64,000 nt of DNA from Citrobacter sp. RHB25-C09 (GTDB lineage Bacteria > Pseudomonadota > Gammaproteobacteria > Enterobacterales > Enterobacteriaceae), in contig NZ_CP057483.1 in NCBI RefSeq assembly GCF_013836145.1, positions 1,736,001 to 1,800,000 of the forward strand, read 5' to 3'. Under the pieces are notes generated by a model, which saw only the letters and a list, made by a program, of their open reading frames with translations, was not told the DNA's origin and made no database searches. The translations under genes and the position numbers were made by a program. This document shows positions 26,248 to 36,258 of this stretch, one piece after another. How positions within the stretch are numbered: position 1 is the first letter of the stretch; each line of letters begins with the position of its first letter.

Positions 26248-27670
26248 GTTGACCCGGCTTGCTCGCGCCATCGTTCCCCTGTGTGAAAACCATCCGAATG
26301 AGTGCGGTATCCTCGCGCTGGATGATAGCCTGGATGCCTTTGCCGCTCGCTATCTATTAGCGGAAATGGCAGAAACCACGCTTGATGTGCAGTATTACAT
26401 CTGGGAAGAGGATATGTCCGGACGACTGTTGTTTGCAGTCCTTCTGGCGGCGGCAAAGCGGGGAGTGCATGTGCGTCTGCTGCTGGACGATAACAATACG
26501 CCGGGTCTGGATGACACGCTGAAAATGCTGGATGCGCATCCAAACATTGAAGTGCGGTTATTTAACCCTTTCTCGTTTCGCATGCTGCGGGCGCTCGGTT
26601 ATCTGACCGACTTTGCCCGTCTCAACCGCCGTATGCATAATAAAAGCTTTACCGCCGACGGCGTGGTGACGCTGGTGGGCGGGCGCAATATCGGCGATGC
26701 CTACTTTGGTGCAGGTGAAGAACCGTTGTTTTCCGACCTGGACGTGATGGCCGTTGGCCCCGTGGTGAAAGATGTTGCCGATGATTTTGAACGCTACTGG
26801 TGCTGTGATTCAGTATCGACGCTGAAATCAGTACTGGCGCTCTCTGAGGAAGAAATCACCGAGAGAATAGAATTGCCGGAGTCCTGGTATAACACGGACA
26901 TTACGCGGCGGTATTTGCATAAGTTGCAAACCAGCCAGTTCATGTCTCATCTCGAAAGCGGTGCGTTACCGCTCATCTGGGCGCGCACGCGGCTTCTTAG
27001 TGACGATCCCTCCAAAGGCGAGGGAAAGGTTCCGCGCCATTCCTTGCTGCCTCAGCGCTTGTTTGATGTCATGGGGTCGCCTGGTGAGCGTATAGACATC
27101 ATTTCCGCGTACTTTGTCCCGACGCGTGCAGGCGTGGCGCAACTGCTGCAACTGGTCAGAAAAGGCGTCAAAATAGCGATTTTGACCAATTCCTTAGCCG
27201 CGAATGATGTTGCCGTCGTGCATGCAGGCTACGCGCGCTGGCGGAAAAAACTGTTACGTTACGGGGTTGAGCTTTATGAGCTAAAGCCGACACAGGAGCA
27301 TGACAGGGTACTTCATGACCGAGGGCTGACCGGGAATTCAGGTTCCAGTCTGCATGCGAAAACCTTCAGCATTGATGGTCGAAAAGTGTTTATTGGTTCG
27401 CTCAATTTTGATCCGCGTTCCACAATGCTGAATACAGAGATGGGGTTTGTGATTGAGAGTGAAACCCTCGCGACCTTGATTCACAAGCGCTTCACGCAGA
27501 GTCAGCGCGATGCTGCCTGGCAATTGCGACTGGATCGTTGGGGAAGGATCAACTGGGTTGACCGACAGCAGGGTAACGAGGTGATTCTCAAAAAAGAACC
27601 CGCGACAGGATTCTGGAAGCGGGTTCTGGTACGGCTGGCGACAATACTGCCCGTCGAATGGTTATTGTAA
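26240..27670 (+). CDS. clsC: Cardiolipin synthase C
   Basis: The 476-residue protein has two phospholipase D HKD motifs, HNKSFTAD at His133 and HAKTFSID at His372. ClsC makes cardiolipin using phosphatidylethanolamine and phosphatidylglycerol as substrates, and in E. coli its activity is stimulated by co-expression of ymdB. The start overlaps the ymdB stop as ATGAATGA, favouring reinitiation by terminating ribosomes; AAGG close upstream is weak. A longer frame from 26084 is unlikely because it overlaps ymdB heavily. Confidence 0.93.
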   Translation: MNELTRLARAIVPLCENHPNECGILALDDSLDAFAARYLLAEMAETTLDVQYYIWEEDMSGRLLFAVLLAAAKRGVHVRLLLDDNNTPGLDDTLKMLDAHPNIEVRLFNPFSFRMLRALGYLTDFARLNRRMHNKSFTADGVVTLVGGRNIGDAYFGAGEEPLFSDLDVMAVGPVVKDVADDFERYWCCDSVSTLKSVLALSEEEITERIELPESWYNTDITRRYLHKLQTSQFMSHLESGALPLIWARTRLLSDDPSKGEGKVPRHSLLPQRLFDVMGSPGERIDIISAYFVPTRAGVAQLLQLVRKGVKIAILTNSLAANDVAVVHAGYARWRKKLLRYGVELYELKPTQEHDRVLHDRGLTGNSGSSLHAKTFSIDGRKVFIGSLNFDPRSTMLNTEMGFVIESETLATLIHKRFTQSQRDAAWQLRLDRWGRINWVDRQQGNEVILKKEPATGFWKRVLVRLATILPVEWLL

Positions 27671-27685
27671 CGGGGAGAGCCAGAT

Positions 27686-28834
27686 TTAGCCGGTCACGCG
27701 GTTACTTTTATTTTGCGCCACGGCGGGTTTACCTGAAAATAAGAATTTAAGTAGCGGAATACGTAAATGTATTTCGTACAGTACCACGGCGATACCCACA
27801 ACAAAAACGAGCCCACACAAAAAGCCCAGCAGGTTTGATGCTATATGCGGCGTAATATAGGCACCGAAAAATAGCGTCAATGGATGATGCACCAGGTAAA
27901 TAAATAACGACGCGTTAACAAAATAGGTGACGCGCGCAGACTGGAAATTCAATAAACGGTGGCCCAGCGAAAAGACCACGTTGACCATCCATAATCCCAT
28001 GACCATGGTGATGACATATTCTGTTTCGTACATCCAGGCATCGCCACTGCCGTAGCGTTGGTTTACCAGATAGGCAATAAAGGCCAGCGCCGCAGCCAGC
28101 GTGCATCCTCGTGACGGCGTCGTGAACAGCGCTTTGAGCTGCGGAGAGATAAATGCCAGCGCACCCAGTAAAAAAAAGGGGATATAAAACAGCGTCTGCA
28201 TGACGACAAAATTGAATAACCCATTGCTGAGAATAGGCGGATAAACCATAAAAATGGTGCGCCTTATTATCGCATAGACAATACCAAGTAAGAAAAAGAT
28301 GAACGTTAGCTTGCGCATCGAAAAAGCGCCGCTGGATTTTTGCAGGTTATTTTTCATCCAGCTAAATACCGCCAGACTCACCGTCGTTAATACCACGAGA
28401 ACCAGTAAAAACCACAAGTGAGAAATGAGTTCCCAGGCCAGCGCATTGTACTTGTCATAAAGAGAAAGGGTATGCCAACTGTCCGCTTTTCCTTTGACAT
28501 ATTGCAGCATAATAAATTGCGGTAACGTCAACAGCGGGATCGCCGTCAGCATGGGAATTCCCACGCGTTCGACACGCACTTTCCACCACCGTTTTAACGG
28601 GTAACGCAGAAATAACATGTACGAAAAATAACCCGAAATAACGAAAAAGACCTGCATACGAAACGCATGAATAAAATCGTTAAAAAGAGTGAGCCACCAT
28701 GATGGTTCGGCGCTGTTGACATGCCAGGTATGACCTGAATAGATCAACGAGATATGGAAGGGGATACCCAACAACATCAGCCAGGCGCGGATGGAGTCAA
28801 GAAAATATTCACGCTGCGCGGGTACGGGATTCAT
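27686..28834 (-). CDS. opgC: Glucan succinyltransferase OpgC
   Basis: The 382-residue membrane protein of the acyltransferase-3 family has about ten helices. It adds succinyl groups to osmoregulated periplasmic glucans at the outer face of the inner membrane. It diverges from opgGH across a 262-base gap and is convergent with clsC, whose stop lies 15 bases away. Confidence 0.96.
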   Translation of the reverse strand: MNPVPAQREYFLDSIRAWLMLLGIPFHISLIYSGHTWHVNSAEPSWWLTLFNDFIHAFRMQVFFVISGYFSYMLFLRYPLKRWWKVRVERVGIPMLTAIPLLTLPQFIMLQYVKGKADSWHTLSLYDKYNALAWELISHLWFLLVLVVLTTVSLAVFSWMKNNLQKSSGAFSMRKLTFIFFLLGIVYAIIRRTIFMVYPPILSNGLFNFVVMQTLFYIPFFLLGALAFISPQLKALFTTPSRGCTLAAALAFIAYLVNQRYGSGDAWMYETEYVITMVMGLWMVNVVFSLGHRLLNFQSARVTYFVNASLFIYLVHHPLTLFFGAYITPHIASNLLGFLCGLVFVVGIAVVLYEIHLRIPLLKFLFSGKPAVAQNKSNRVTG

Positions 28835-29096
28835 AGCTATGGTCGTGTTCTCAGTTTCTCGGACTATTCGTCTTATCCCTAAGGCGAATAATAGTTACAT
28901 TCGGTGGCAACCCTACACGAAGTACGACAACCTGTCTCCAGGATAAGCACGCAAAGTGAAAACAGCTCTGAAAAGGTGCTTAATCCATGAGCCAGCGAGC
29001 AGAACAATGCCGGGATTCAGTTGTCGTAATGCCTGATTATCCTTTAAAATAGATCGGATCGATATAAGCACACAAAGGGGGAAGTGCTTACTAATT

Positions 29097-30650
29097 ATGA
29101 AACATAAACTACAAATGATGAAAATGCGTTGGTTGGGTGCAGCAGTCATGTTAACGCTGTATGCCTCGTCTGGTTGGGCTTTCACCATCGATGACGTCGC
29201 CAAACAAGCTCAATCTTTAGCCGGTAAAGGCTATGAGGCGCCTAAAAGCAACTTGCCCTCCGTTTTCCGCGATATGAAATATGCGGACTATCAGCAGATC
29301 CAGTTTAATCGCGACAAGGCTTACTGGAGCAATATCAAGACCCCATTTAAGCTCGAATTCTACCACCAGGGTATGTATTTCGACACGCCGGTCAAAATCA
29401 ATGAAGTGACCGCAACAGCGGTTAAAAGAATTAAGTACAGCCCGGATTACTTCAATTTCGGCGACGTTCAGCATGACAAAGACACGGTAAAAGATCTTGG
29501 TTTCGCCGGTTTTAAAGTGTTGTACCCCATCAACAGTAAAGATAAAAACGATGAAATCGTCAGCATGCTTGGCGCGAGCTACTTCCGCGTACTGGGTGCT
29601 GGTCAGGTCTACGGGCTTTCGGCGCGTGGTCTGGCGATTGATACCGCGCTGCCCTCTGGCGAAGAATTCCCCCGCTTCCGTGAGTTCTGGATTGAACGTC
29701 CAAAACCGACAGACAAGCGCCTGACTATCTACGCATTGCTCGACTCTCCGCGTGCCACCGGCGCGTATCGTTTTGTGATTATGCCTGGCCGTGACACCGT
29801 GGTAGACGTACAGTCAAAAGTCTATCTGCGCGATAAAGTCGGCAAACTGGGCGTTGCGCCGTTAACCAGTATGTTCCTGTTTGGGCCAAACCAGCCTTCG
29901 CCGGCGACCAACTATCGTCCTGAACTGCATGATTCCAATGGCCTGTCCATTCACGCCGGTAATGGCGAGTGGATTTGGCGTCCGCTGAATAACCCGAAAC
30001 ACCTTGCGGTAAGCAGTTTTGCGATGGAAAACCCACAAGGGTTTGGTTTGCTGCAGCGTGGCCGTCAGTTCTCTCGCTTTGAGGATTTAGACGATCGCTA
30101 TGACCTGCGCCCAAGCGCCTGGATCACGCCGAAAGGCGAGTGGGGCAAGGGCAAAATTGAACTGGTTGAAATTCCAACCAACGATGAAACCAACGATAAC
30201 ATCGTGGCTTACTGGACGCCGGATCAGTTGCCTGAGCCGGGCAAAGAGATGAACTTTAAGTATGCCCTGACGTTCAGCCGCGATGAAGACAAACTGCATG
30301 CGCCGGATAACGCATGGGTGCAGCAGACGCGCCGTTCAACTGGCGATGTTAAGCAGTCCAATCTCATCCGCCAGCCTGACGGTACCATTGCTTTTGTCGT
30401 CGATTTTACCGGCGCAGACATGAAAAAATTACCGCAGGACACGCCGGTGACCGCGCAAACCAGCATTGGCGATAATGGTGAGATTGTGGAAAGTGCAGTC
30501 CGCTATAACCCGGTGACTAAGGGCTGGCGTCTGACATTGCGCGTGAAAGTGAAAGACGCCAAGAAAACCACTGAAATGCGTGCTGCATTAGTCAATGCTG
30601 ATAAGCCGCTAAGTGAAACCTGGAGCTACCAGTTACCTGCCAATGAATAA
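29097..30650 (+). CDS. opgG: Periplasmic glucan biosynthesis protein OpgG
   Basis: The 517-residue protein has a signal peptide ending SGWA. Its long beta-sandwich MdoG domain is almost identical in sequence to E. coli OpgG. It acts in the periplasm on the backbone of osmoregulated glucans. The ATG at 29097 (MKHKLQMMKMRW) was kept because GGGGGAAG lies upstream; the curated E. coli form begins at the internal ATG 29115 (511 residues). It overlaps opgH by eight bases. Confidence 0.95.
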   Translation: MKHKLQMMKMRWLGAAVMLTLYASSGWAFTIDDVAKQAQSLAGKGYEAPKSNLPSVFRDMKYADYQQIQFNRDKAYWSNIKTPFKLEFYHQGMYFDTPVKINEVTATAVKRIKYSPDYFNFGDVQHDKDTVKDLGFAGFKVLYPINSKDKNDEIVSMLGASYFRVLGAGQVYGLSARGLAIDTALPSGEEFPRFREFWIERPKPTDKRLTIYALLDSPRATGAYRFVIMPGRDTVVDVQSKVYLRDKVGKLGVAPLTSMFLFGPNQPSPATNYRPELHDSNGLSIHAGNGEWIWRPLNNPKHLAVSSFAMENPQGFGLLQRGRQFSRFEDLDDRYDLRPSAWITPKGEWGKGKIELVEIPTNDETNDNIVAYWTPDQLPEPGKEMNFKYALTFSRDEDKLHAPDNAWVQQTRRSTGDVKQSNLIRQPDGTIAFVVDFTGADMKKLPQDTPVTAQTSIGDNGEIVESAVRYNPVTKGWRLTLRVKVKDAKKTTEMRAALVNADKPLSETWSYQLPANE

Positions 30651-33171
30651 GACAACTGAGTACATTGACGCATTGCCGCTTTCGGATATCGAGAAAGCGG
30701 CACTGCCGAAAACTGACATCCGTGCGGTGCATGAAGCGCTGGATGCCGAGCATCGCCGTTACTCGCGAGAAGACGATTCACCGCAGGGGTCTGTTAAAGC
30801 GCGTCTTGAACAAGCCTGGCCGAACGCGCTGGCGCAAGGACAACTTATCAAAGATGACGAAGGGCGTGACCAGCTTCAGGCGATGCCGAAAGCCAAACGC
30901 TCTTCTATGTTTCCCGATCCGTGGCGAACCAACCCGGTAGGGCGTTTCTGGGATCGTCTGCGTGGGCGGGATGTCACTCCACGCTATCTCTCTCGTCTGA
31001 CCAAAGAAGAGCAAGAAAATGAACAGAAATGGCGTACCGTCGGGACGCTCCGCCGCTATACGCTGTTGCTGCTGACCCTGGCGCAGACGGTCGTTGCCAC
31101 CTGGTACATGAAGACCATTCTTCCGTATCAAGGCTGGGCGCTGATCAACCCTGCGGACATGGTTGGACAGGATCTGTGGGTTTCCTTCATGCAACTGCTG
31201 CCTTATATGCTGCAGACCGGCATTCTGATCCTTTTCGCCGTGCTGTTCTGCTGGGTGTCCGCCGGGTTCTGGACTGCGCTGATGGGTTTCCTGCAACTGC
31301 TGATTGGTCGCGATAAGTACAGCATCTCGGCGTCAACGGTCGGTGACGAACCGTTGAATCCTGAGCATCGTACTGCCTTGATCATGCCTATCTGTAACGA
31401 GGACGTTGACCGCGTCTTTGCCGGACTGCGTGCAACGTGGGAATCGGTTAAGGCGACCGGAAACGGTGAACATTTCGATGTCTATATCCTCAGCGATAGC
31501 TACAATCCGGACATCTGCGTAGCCGAACAAAAAGCGTGGATGGAACTGATCGCCGAAGTACAGGGCGAAGGGCAGATTTTTTACCGCCGCCGTCGCCGTC
31601 GTGTGAAGCGTAAAAGCGGCAACATCGACGACTTCTGCCGCCGCTGGGGCAGCCAGTATAGCTACATGGTCGTGCTGGACGCCGACTCCGTGATGACCGG
31701 CGACTGCCTGAGCGGTCTGGTGCGTCTGATGGAAGCGAACCCGAATGCGGGGATTATCCAGTCATCGCCGAAGGCATCCGGTATGGATACGCTGTACGCC
31801 CGTTGCCAACAGTTTGCGACGCGCGTCTACGGGCCGCTGTTCACCGCAGGTTTGCACTTCTGGCAGCTTGGCGAATCGCACTACTGGGGGCACAACGCAA
31901 TTATCCGCGTGAAGCCCTTTATCGAACACTGTGCGTTGGCACCGCTGCCAGGTGAAGGCTCTTTCGCCGGTTCCATTCTCTCCCATGACTTTGTGGAAGC
32001 CGCGCTGATGCGCCGTGCGGGGTGGGGCGTGTGGATTGCTTACGATCTGCCTGGCTCTTATGAAGAGTTACCGCCAAACCTGCTGGACGAACTGAAGCGT
32101 GACCGTCGCTGGTGTCACGGTAACCTGATGAACTTCCGTCTGTTCCTGGTTAAAGGGATGCACCCGGTTCACCGCGCCGTGTTCCTGACGGGTGTAATGT
32201 CTTATCTCTCAGCGCCGCTGTGGTTTATGTTCCTTGCACTTTCGACGGCGTTGCAGGTGGTGCATGCCTTGACTGAACCGCAATACTTCCTGCAACCGCG
32301 ACAATTATTCCCGGTGTGGCCGCAGTGGCGTCCGGAACTGGCGATTGCGCTGTTTGCATCGACAATGGTACTGCTGTTCCTGCCGAAACTGCTGAGTATC
32401 CTGCTTATCTGGTGTAAAGGGACGAAAGAATATGGCGGCTTCTTCCGTGTAACGTTGTCTCTGCTACTGGAAGTGCTGTTCTCCGTTTTACTGGCGCCGG
32501 TTCGTATGCTGTTCCATACCGTGTTTGTGGTCAGCGCGTTCCTGGGTTGGGAAGTAGTGTGGAATTCGCCGCAGCGTGATGATGACTCCACGCCGTGGGG
32601 AGAAGCGTTTATGCGCCATGGCTCGCAACTACTGCTTGGTCTGGTATGGGCGGTTGGCATGGCCTGGCTGGATCTGCGCTTCCTCTTCTGGCTGGCACCG
32701 ATCGTTTTCTCGCTGATCCTGTCGCCGTTTGTGTCGGTGATTTCCAGCCGTTCAACAGTGGGGTTGCGCACTAAGCGCTGGAAGCTGTTCTTGATCCCGG
32801 AAGAGTATTCGCCGCCGCAGGTGCTGGTCGATACTGATAAGTACCTGGTGATGAACCGTGAACGCTCCCTGGAAGATGGCTTTATGCATGCGGTGTTTAA
32901 TCCGTCGTTTAACGCGCTGGCAACGGCAATGGCGACCGCACGTCACCGCGCCAGCCAGGTGCTGGAAATTGCGCGTGACCGTCACGTCGAGCAGGCGCTG
33001 AACGAAACGCCGGAAAAACTGAATCGCGACCGCCGTCTGGTACTGCTTAGCGATCCGGTGACTATGGTGCGTTTACACTATCGGGTATGGAGTTCGCCTG
33101 AGAAGTATTCGTCGTGGGTTAACTACTATCAGGGTGTTAACCTCAATCCGCTGGCGTTGCAGAAAAAGTAA
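30643..33171 (+). CDS. opgH: Glucosyltransferase OpgH
   Basis: The 842-residue inner-membrane protein has about eight helices and a cytoplasmic GT2 glycosyltransferase domain. VLDADSV and RDRRWCHGN represent the DxD and (Q/R)xxRW motifs. It polymerises beta-1,2-glucose from UDP-glucose and exports the chain. In E. coli OpgH also links UDP-glucose level to cell size by inhibiting FtsZ. ATG 30643 overlaps opgG (ATGAATAA). The C-terminus ends LALQKK, about five residues short of E. coli. Confidence 0.97.
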   Translation: MNKTTEYIDALPLSDIEKAALPKTDIRAVHEALDAEHRRYSREDDSPQGSVKARLEQAWPNALAQGQLIKDDEGRDQLQAMPKAKRSSMFPDPWRTNPVGRFWDRLRGRDVTPRYLSRLTKEEQENEQKWRTVGTLRRYTLLLLTLAQTVVATWYMKTILPYQGWALINPADMVGQDLWVSFMQLLPYMLQTGILILFAVLFCWVSAGFWTALMGFLQLLIGRDKYSISASTVGDEPLNPEHRTALIMPICNEDVDRVFAGLRATWESVKATGNGEHFDVYILSDSYNPDICVAEQKAWMELIAEVQGEGQIFYRRRRRRVKRKSGNIDDFCRRWGSQYSYMVVLDADSVMTGDCLSGLVRLMEANPNAGIIQSSPKASGMDTLYARCQQFATRVYGPLFTAGLHFWQLGESHYWGHNAIIRVKPFIEHCALAPLPGEGSFAGSILSHDFVEAALMRRAGWGVWIAYDLPGSYEELPPNLLDELKRDRRWCHGNLMNFRLFLVKGMHPVHRAVFLTGVMSYLSAPLWFMFLALSTALQVVHALTEPQYFLQPRQLFPVWPQWRPELAIALFASTMVLLFLPKLLSILLIWCKGTKEYGGFFRVTLSLLLEVLFSVLLAPVRMLFHTVFVVSAFLGWEVVWNSPQRDDDSTPWGEAFMRHGSQLLLGLVWAVGMAWLDLRFLFWLAPIVFSLILSPFVSVISSRSTVGLRTKRWKLFLIPEEYSPPQVLVDTDKYLVMNRERSLEDGFMHAVFNPSFNALATAMATARHRASQVLEIARDRHVEQALNETPEKLNRDRRLVLLSDPVTMVRLHYRVWSSPEKYSSWVNYYQGVNLNPLALQKK

Positions 33172-33182
33172 GGGGAGTTCCC

Positions 33183-33256
33183 GTAGGCCCGGTAAGCGTT
33201 AGCGCCACCGGGCAAGTAGCCGGATAGCGGCGTTAATGCCTTATCCGGCCTACGGG
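33183..33256. repeat. BIME (paired REP) after opgH
   Basis: Two inverted REP units, GTAGGCCCGGTAAGCG...CACCGGGC and GCCGGATAGCGGCG...ATCCGGCCTAC, lie 10 bases past the opgH stop, between convergent opgH and msyB. In E. coli K-12 yceK lies here. Confidence 0.85.
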
Positions 33257-33271
33257 CGCTACGTGTACCGT

Positions 33272-33646
33272 TTACCGCTCATCCCATTCGTCGGCAGCCG
33301 CTTGCCCCTCTTCGGTGTCCAGCGGTGGCTCAAGCTGGAATTCCCCTTCGTCCCATTCATGTAGCGTGTTCTCTTCCTGCCATTCCTGGCGGATCTCTAT
33401 CTCATCGTAATCACCGTCAAAAACGCTTTGTGCAGCTTCACCGCTGAGCATGGGCAGACACTCGCCTTCTTCCCCCTCGTCAGCAAAAAACTCCACCTGC
33501 CACATGATGTCGCCATCCTGTAACACATATTTTTGCACATTGAGTTGTTGTACATTGGCATCTTCCTGCTCGAGCCCTGGGTTGTCCGCCAGGAATTCTT
33601 CACGGGCGGCGTCAATGGCTTCTTCCAGCGTGGCGTACATGGTCAT
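33272..33646 (-). CDS. msyB: Acidic protein MsyB
   Basis: The 124-residue, extremely acidic protein is rich in Glu and Asp in its second half. It is nearly identical to E. coli MsyB. MsyB was found as a multicopy suppressor of secY and secA temperature-sensitive mutants and is RpoS-regulated; its own function is unclear. Single gene, convergent with opgH. Confidence 0.96.
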   Translation of the reverse strand: MTMYATLEEAIDAAREEFLADNPGLEQEDANVQQLNVQKYVLQDGDIMWQVEFFADEGEEGECLPMLSGEAAQSVFDGDYDEIEIRQEWQEENTLHEWDEGEFQLEPPLDTEEGQAAADEWDER

Positions 33647-33727
33647 CAGAGTCTCCCTTTGATTTGATGAGGTAATCAGGGAAAGAATAGTTGATTCTCT
33701 GGTGTTGCAAGTATTAATGCTAAAAAA

Positions 33728-34948
33728 TTATCCCTTTACCCGCGCGGTGGCCCGTCGGCGTATGCTTATCCATGAATAGATCGCGTTGAATAACACCACT
33801 CCCGCCGTAACCATAAATACCGCCCGAAAGCCGTAGTTGGCGGATATCGCCGCGCCCATTAAGGGACCGGTGACGTTACCGATATCGCGAAACGACTGGT
33901 TGTAGCTGAAGATACGTCCGGCAATTTGGTTGGAGGAATTATAGACCAGCAGGGTTTGTACGGCCGGGAGCAGGGCGCCGTCGGCGGCCCCCAGTAAAAA
34001 GCGCAGAACGGCCAGTTGCCAGGGCGTCTGGACAAAGGACATCGGGATCAGCAGCAGAACCGAGACGATCAGCGCGGCAATCAGGATTTTCTCCGGGCCT
34101 ATGCGATCGCCGAGCTTACCCAATCTTGGCGCACTGAGCAGCGCCGCAACGCCGGGAACGGAAGCAATCATGCCGCTAATAAACGCAATATTGCTGACAT
34201 TACCCGCCAGCTCCCGTACATACAGCGTCAGGATTGGCGCGATGGAACCGGTCGCAACCTGAATAATCATGGTGGTAATAAACAGACTCAGCACCAGTTT
34301 TGGGTTTTTAAGCGAGGTGATAACTTCGCGTATATGGAGCATCTCTTTTTTGCTGATGGGCTGAAATTTCTCACGAATTAAACAAAGCGTTAATATGAAG
34401 CAGATCAACAGCACAACGGCGGTGATGAAGAAAACGGGACGCAGCCCATACTGGTCAGCCAGCAAACCGCCGGCGAGCGGGCCCAACAAGGCGCCACTGA
34501 CGCCGCCTGTGGAAAGGGTGCCCAGCGCCCAGCCGCTCTTATTGCGGGGAACCTGAGTGGCGATCAGCGCGTTCGCATTGGGAATAAACCCACCGAGTAA
34601 GCCCAGCAGCGCGCGGAGAATCAACAAATGCCAGATATTCTGCGCCACGCCCATCAACAGCATGACGATCGCCATACCCAGCGCCGAGCGCAGCAGCATA
34701 ATTTTTCTGCCTTTCCGATCGGCAAGCCCGCCCCAAAACGGTGAAGCGATCGCGGAAAATAAAAACGTGATGCTAAATACCAGGCCGGACCACATATTCA
34801 ATGCGCCATGCCCCGTTACGCCGAGTTGTTCGACATAAAGTGGTAGAAAAGGCATTACCAGACTAAAAGCCGCGCCGGTTAAGAAACAGCCGAGCCAGGC
34901 GACGGCGAGGTTACGTTTCCAGTTGATAGGTGTATCAGACAGTGACAT
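33728..34948 (-). CDS. mdtG: MFS efflux transporter MdtG
   Basis: The 406-residue protein has 12 helices and the MFS motif A GGLADRKGRK after helix 2. MdtG (YceE) gives low-level fosfomycin and deoxycholate resistance when overexpressed and is a MarA/SoxS/Rob target in E. coli. The start MSLSDTPINWKRN at 34948 matches the E. coli length; the upstream frame to 35011 is not supported. A possible marbox was not identified with certainty. Confidence 0.93.
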   Translation of the reverse strand: MSLSDTPINWKRNLAVAWLGCFLTGAAFSLVMPFLPLYVEQLGVTGHGALNMWSGLVFSITFLFSAIASPFWGGLADRKGRKIMLLRSALGMAIVMLLMGVAQNIWHLLILRALLGLLGGFIPNANALIATQVPRNKSGWALGTLSTGGVSGALLGPLAGGLLADQYGLRPVFFITAVVLLICFILTLCLIREKFQPISKKEMLHIREVITSLKNPKLVLSLFITTMIIQVATGSIAPILTLYVRELAGNVSNIAFISGMIASVPGVAALLSAPRLGKLGDRIGPEKILIAALIVSVLLLIPMSFVQTPWQLAVLRFLLGAADGALLPAVQTLLVYNSSNQIAGRIFSYNQSFRDIGNVTGPLMGAAISANYGFRAVFMVTAGVVLFNAIYSWISIRRRATARVKG

Positions 34949-35110
34949 AGCGATCCGCAGTATGGCGCGCTGTTGGCGCTTTAAGGCAAAAAAAGAATAA
35001 AAATTAAGCACATTAAGTATGCGCCCCTAACGGGAAGGCTGCAATGCGGAGAGCTTTTATCGCTAAAACAGGCGGGGACGCAGCCCGTAAAGAGCTGCAA
35101 AAGAGAAGGG

Positions 35111-36031
35111 TCAGTAGCGTGAAGGCACACCTTCAGGACGCGTTTTGAAACGGCGGTGCAGCCACATGTATTGTTCGGGGGCCATCATGATGCACTTTTC
35201 AACGATCTTATTCATCCAGGCGGCCGTTGTCTCGGCGTCGTCCAGCGGAGGAGAGCATTCTGGCGGCAGCATGATCAACTGGTAACCTTTGCCGTCCGGT
35301 TTGCGCCTGGGAACAAAGGGCACCAGACAGGCATTGGACATACGGGATAGCATCCAGGTACCGGATGTGGTGGCGGCCTGCTCTACGGCAAACAGCGGCA
35401 CAAATACGCTGGAGCGCGGACCATAGTCATGATCGGGCGCATACCAGACCACTTCACCTTTTTTCAGCGCTTTGATCATGCCTTTCAGATCTTTTCGGTC
35501 CAGCATCGACTTATTTGAACGCATACGGCCCCATGTCTGAAGCCAGTCCAGCAGCGGGTTATCGTTCGGGCGATAGACGCCGATGCCTGGCTCCTGCAAG
35601 CCAAACAGCCTTGCGCCCAGTTCCAGCGTGAGGAAATGCAAGCCGACCAGTAAAATACCGCGCTGCTGTGCCTGCACATCGCGAATATGCTCCATGCCAA
35701 TGACTTCCGTCCAGCGGGAGATTCGGCGATCGGACCAGAACCACGCCATGCCTGTTTCCAGCAACCCCATCCCAACGGATTCAAAATTTTTGACTACCAG
35801 ATTGTGGCGTTCCTGCGCGCTCATCTGCGGGAAGCACAGCTCAAGGTTACGATGAGTAATTTGCGTACGCCGTTTCATCAGACGCAGCGCCAGATGACCC
35901 ATGATATGGCCCAGGCGATAGATAACCGGGTAGGGTAACTGCACGACCAACCAAAGTGCGCCGATACCGAGCCAGGTTAACCAATACCGTGGATGCAGTA
36001 ACGCTGCGGAGAACTTGGGTAAATTCGTCAT
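35111..36031 (-). CDS. lpxL: Lipid A lauroyltransferase LpxL
   Basis: The 306-residue inner-membrane enzyme has one N-terminal membrane anchor and the acyltransferase HxxxxE motif at His132-Glu137 (HFLTLE). It transfers laurate from acyl carrier protein to Kdo2-lipid IVA. The start at 36031 (MTNLPKF) gives exactly the E. coli length; 22 upstream codons are open but unsupported. Divergent from trhO. Confidence 0.97.
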   Translation of the reverse strand: MTNLPKFSAALLHPRYWLTWLGIGALWLVVQLPYPVIYRLGHIMGHLALRLMKRRTQITHRNLELCFPQMSAQERHNLVVKNFESVGMGLLETGMAWFWSDRRISRWTEVIGMEHIRDVQAQQRGILLVGLHFLTLELGARLFGLQEPGIGVYRPNDNPLLDWLQTWGRMRSNKSMLDRKDLKGMIKALKKGEVVWYAPDHDYGPRSSVFVPLFAVEQAATTSGTWMLSRMSNACLVPFVPRRKPDGKGYQLIMLPPECSPPLDDAETTAAWMNKIVEKCIMMAPEQYMWLHRRFKTRPEGVPSRY

Positions 36032-36258
36032 TTCTGTCCTGTTAAAAATCTTCAAACGAGAAATATCTGTATTGTCGCACTTTTTTGCCCCTGGCAAAAA
36101 TTTGTGGCTACAGGTTGGCGAAAAAGAGAACGATTGTTATTGATTTTTTTTCCATGAAAGATGAAATGTAGCGCAAAATGTGTGGATGTAAATTGGCAGG
36201 GATTGCTATATGATGCCGCCCGATTTTCTATTTTCACCCTTTGCAGGATACGTACACC

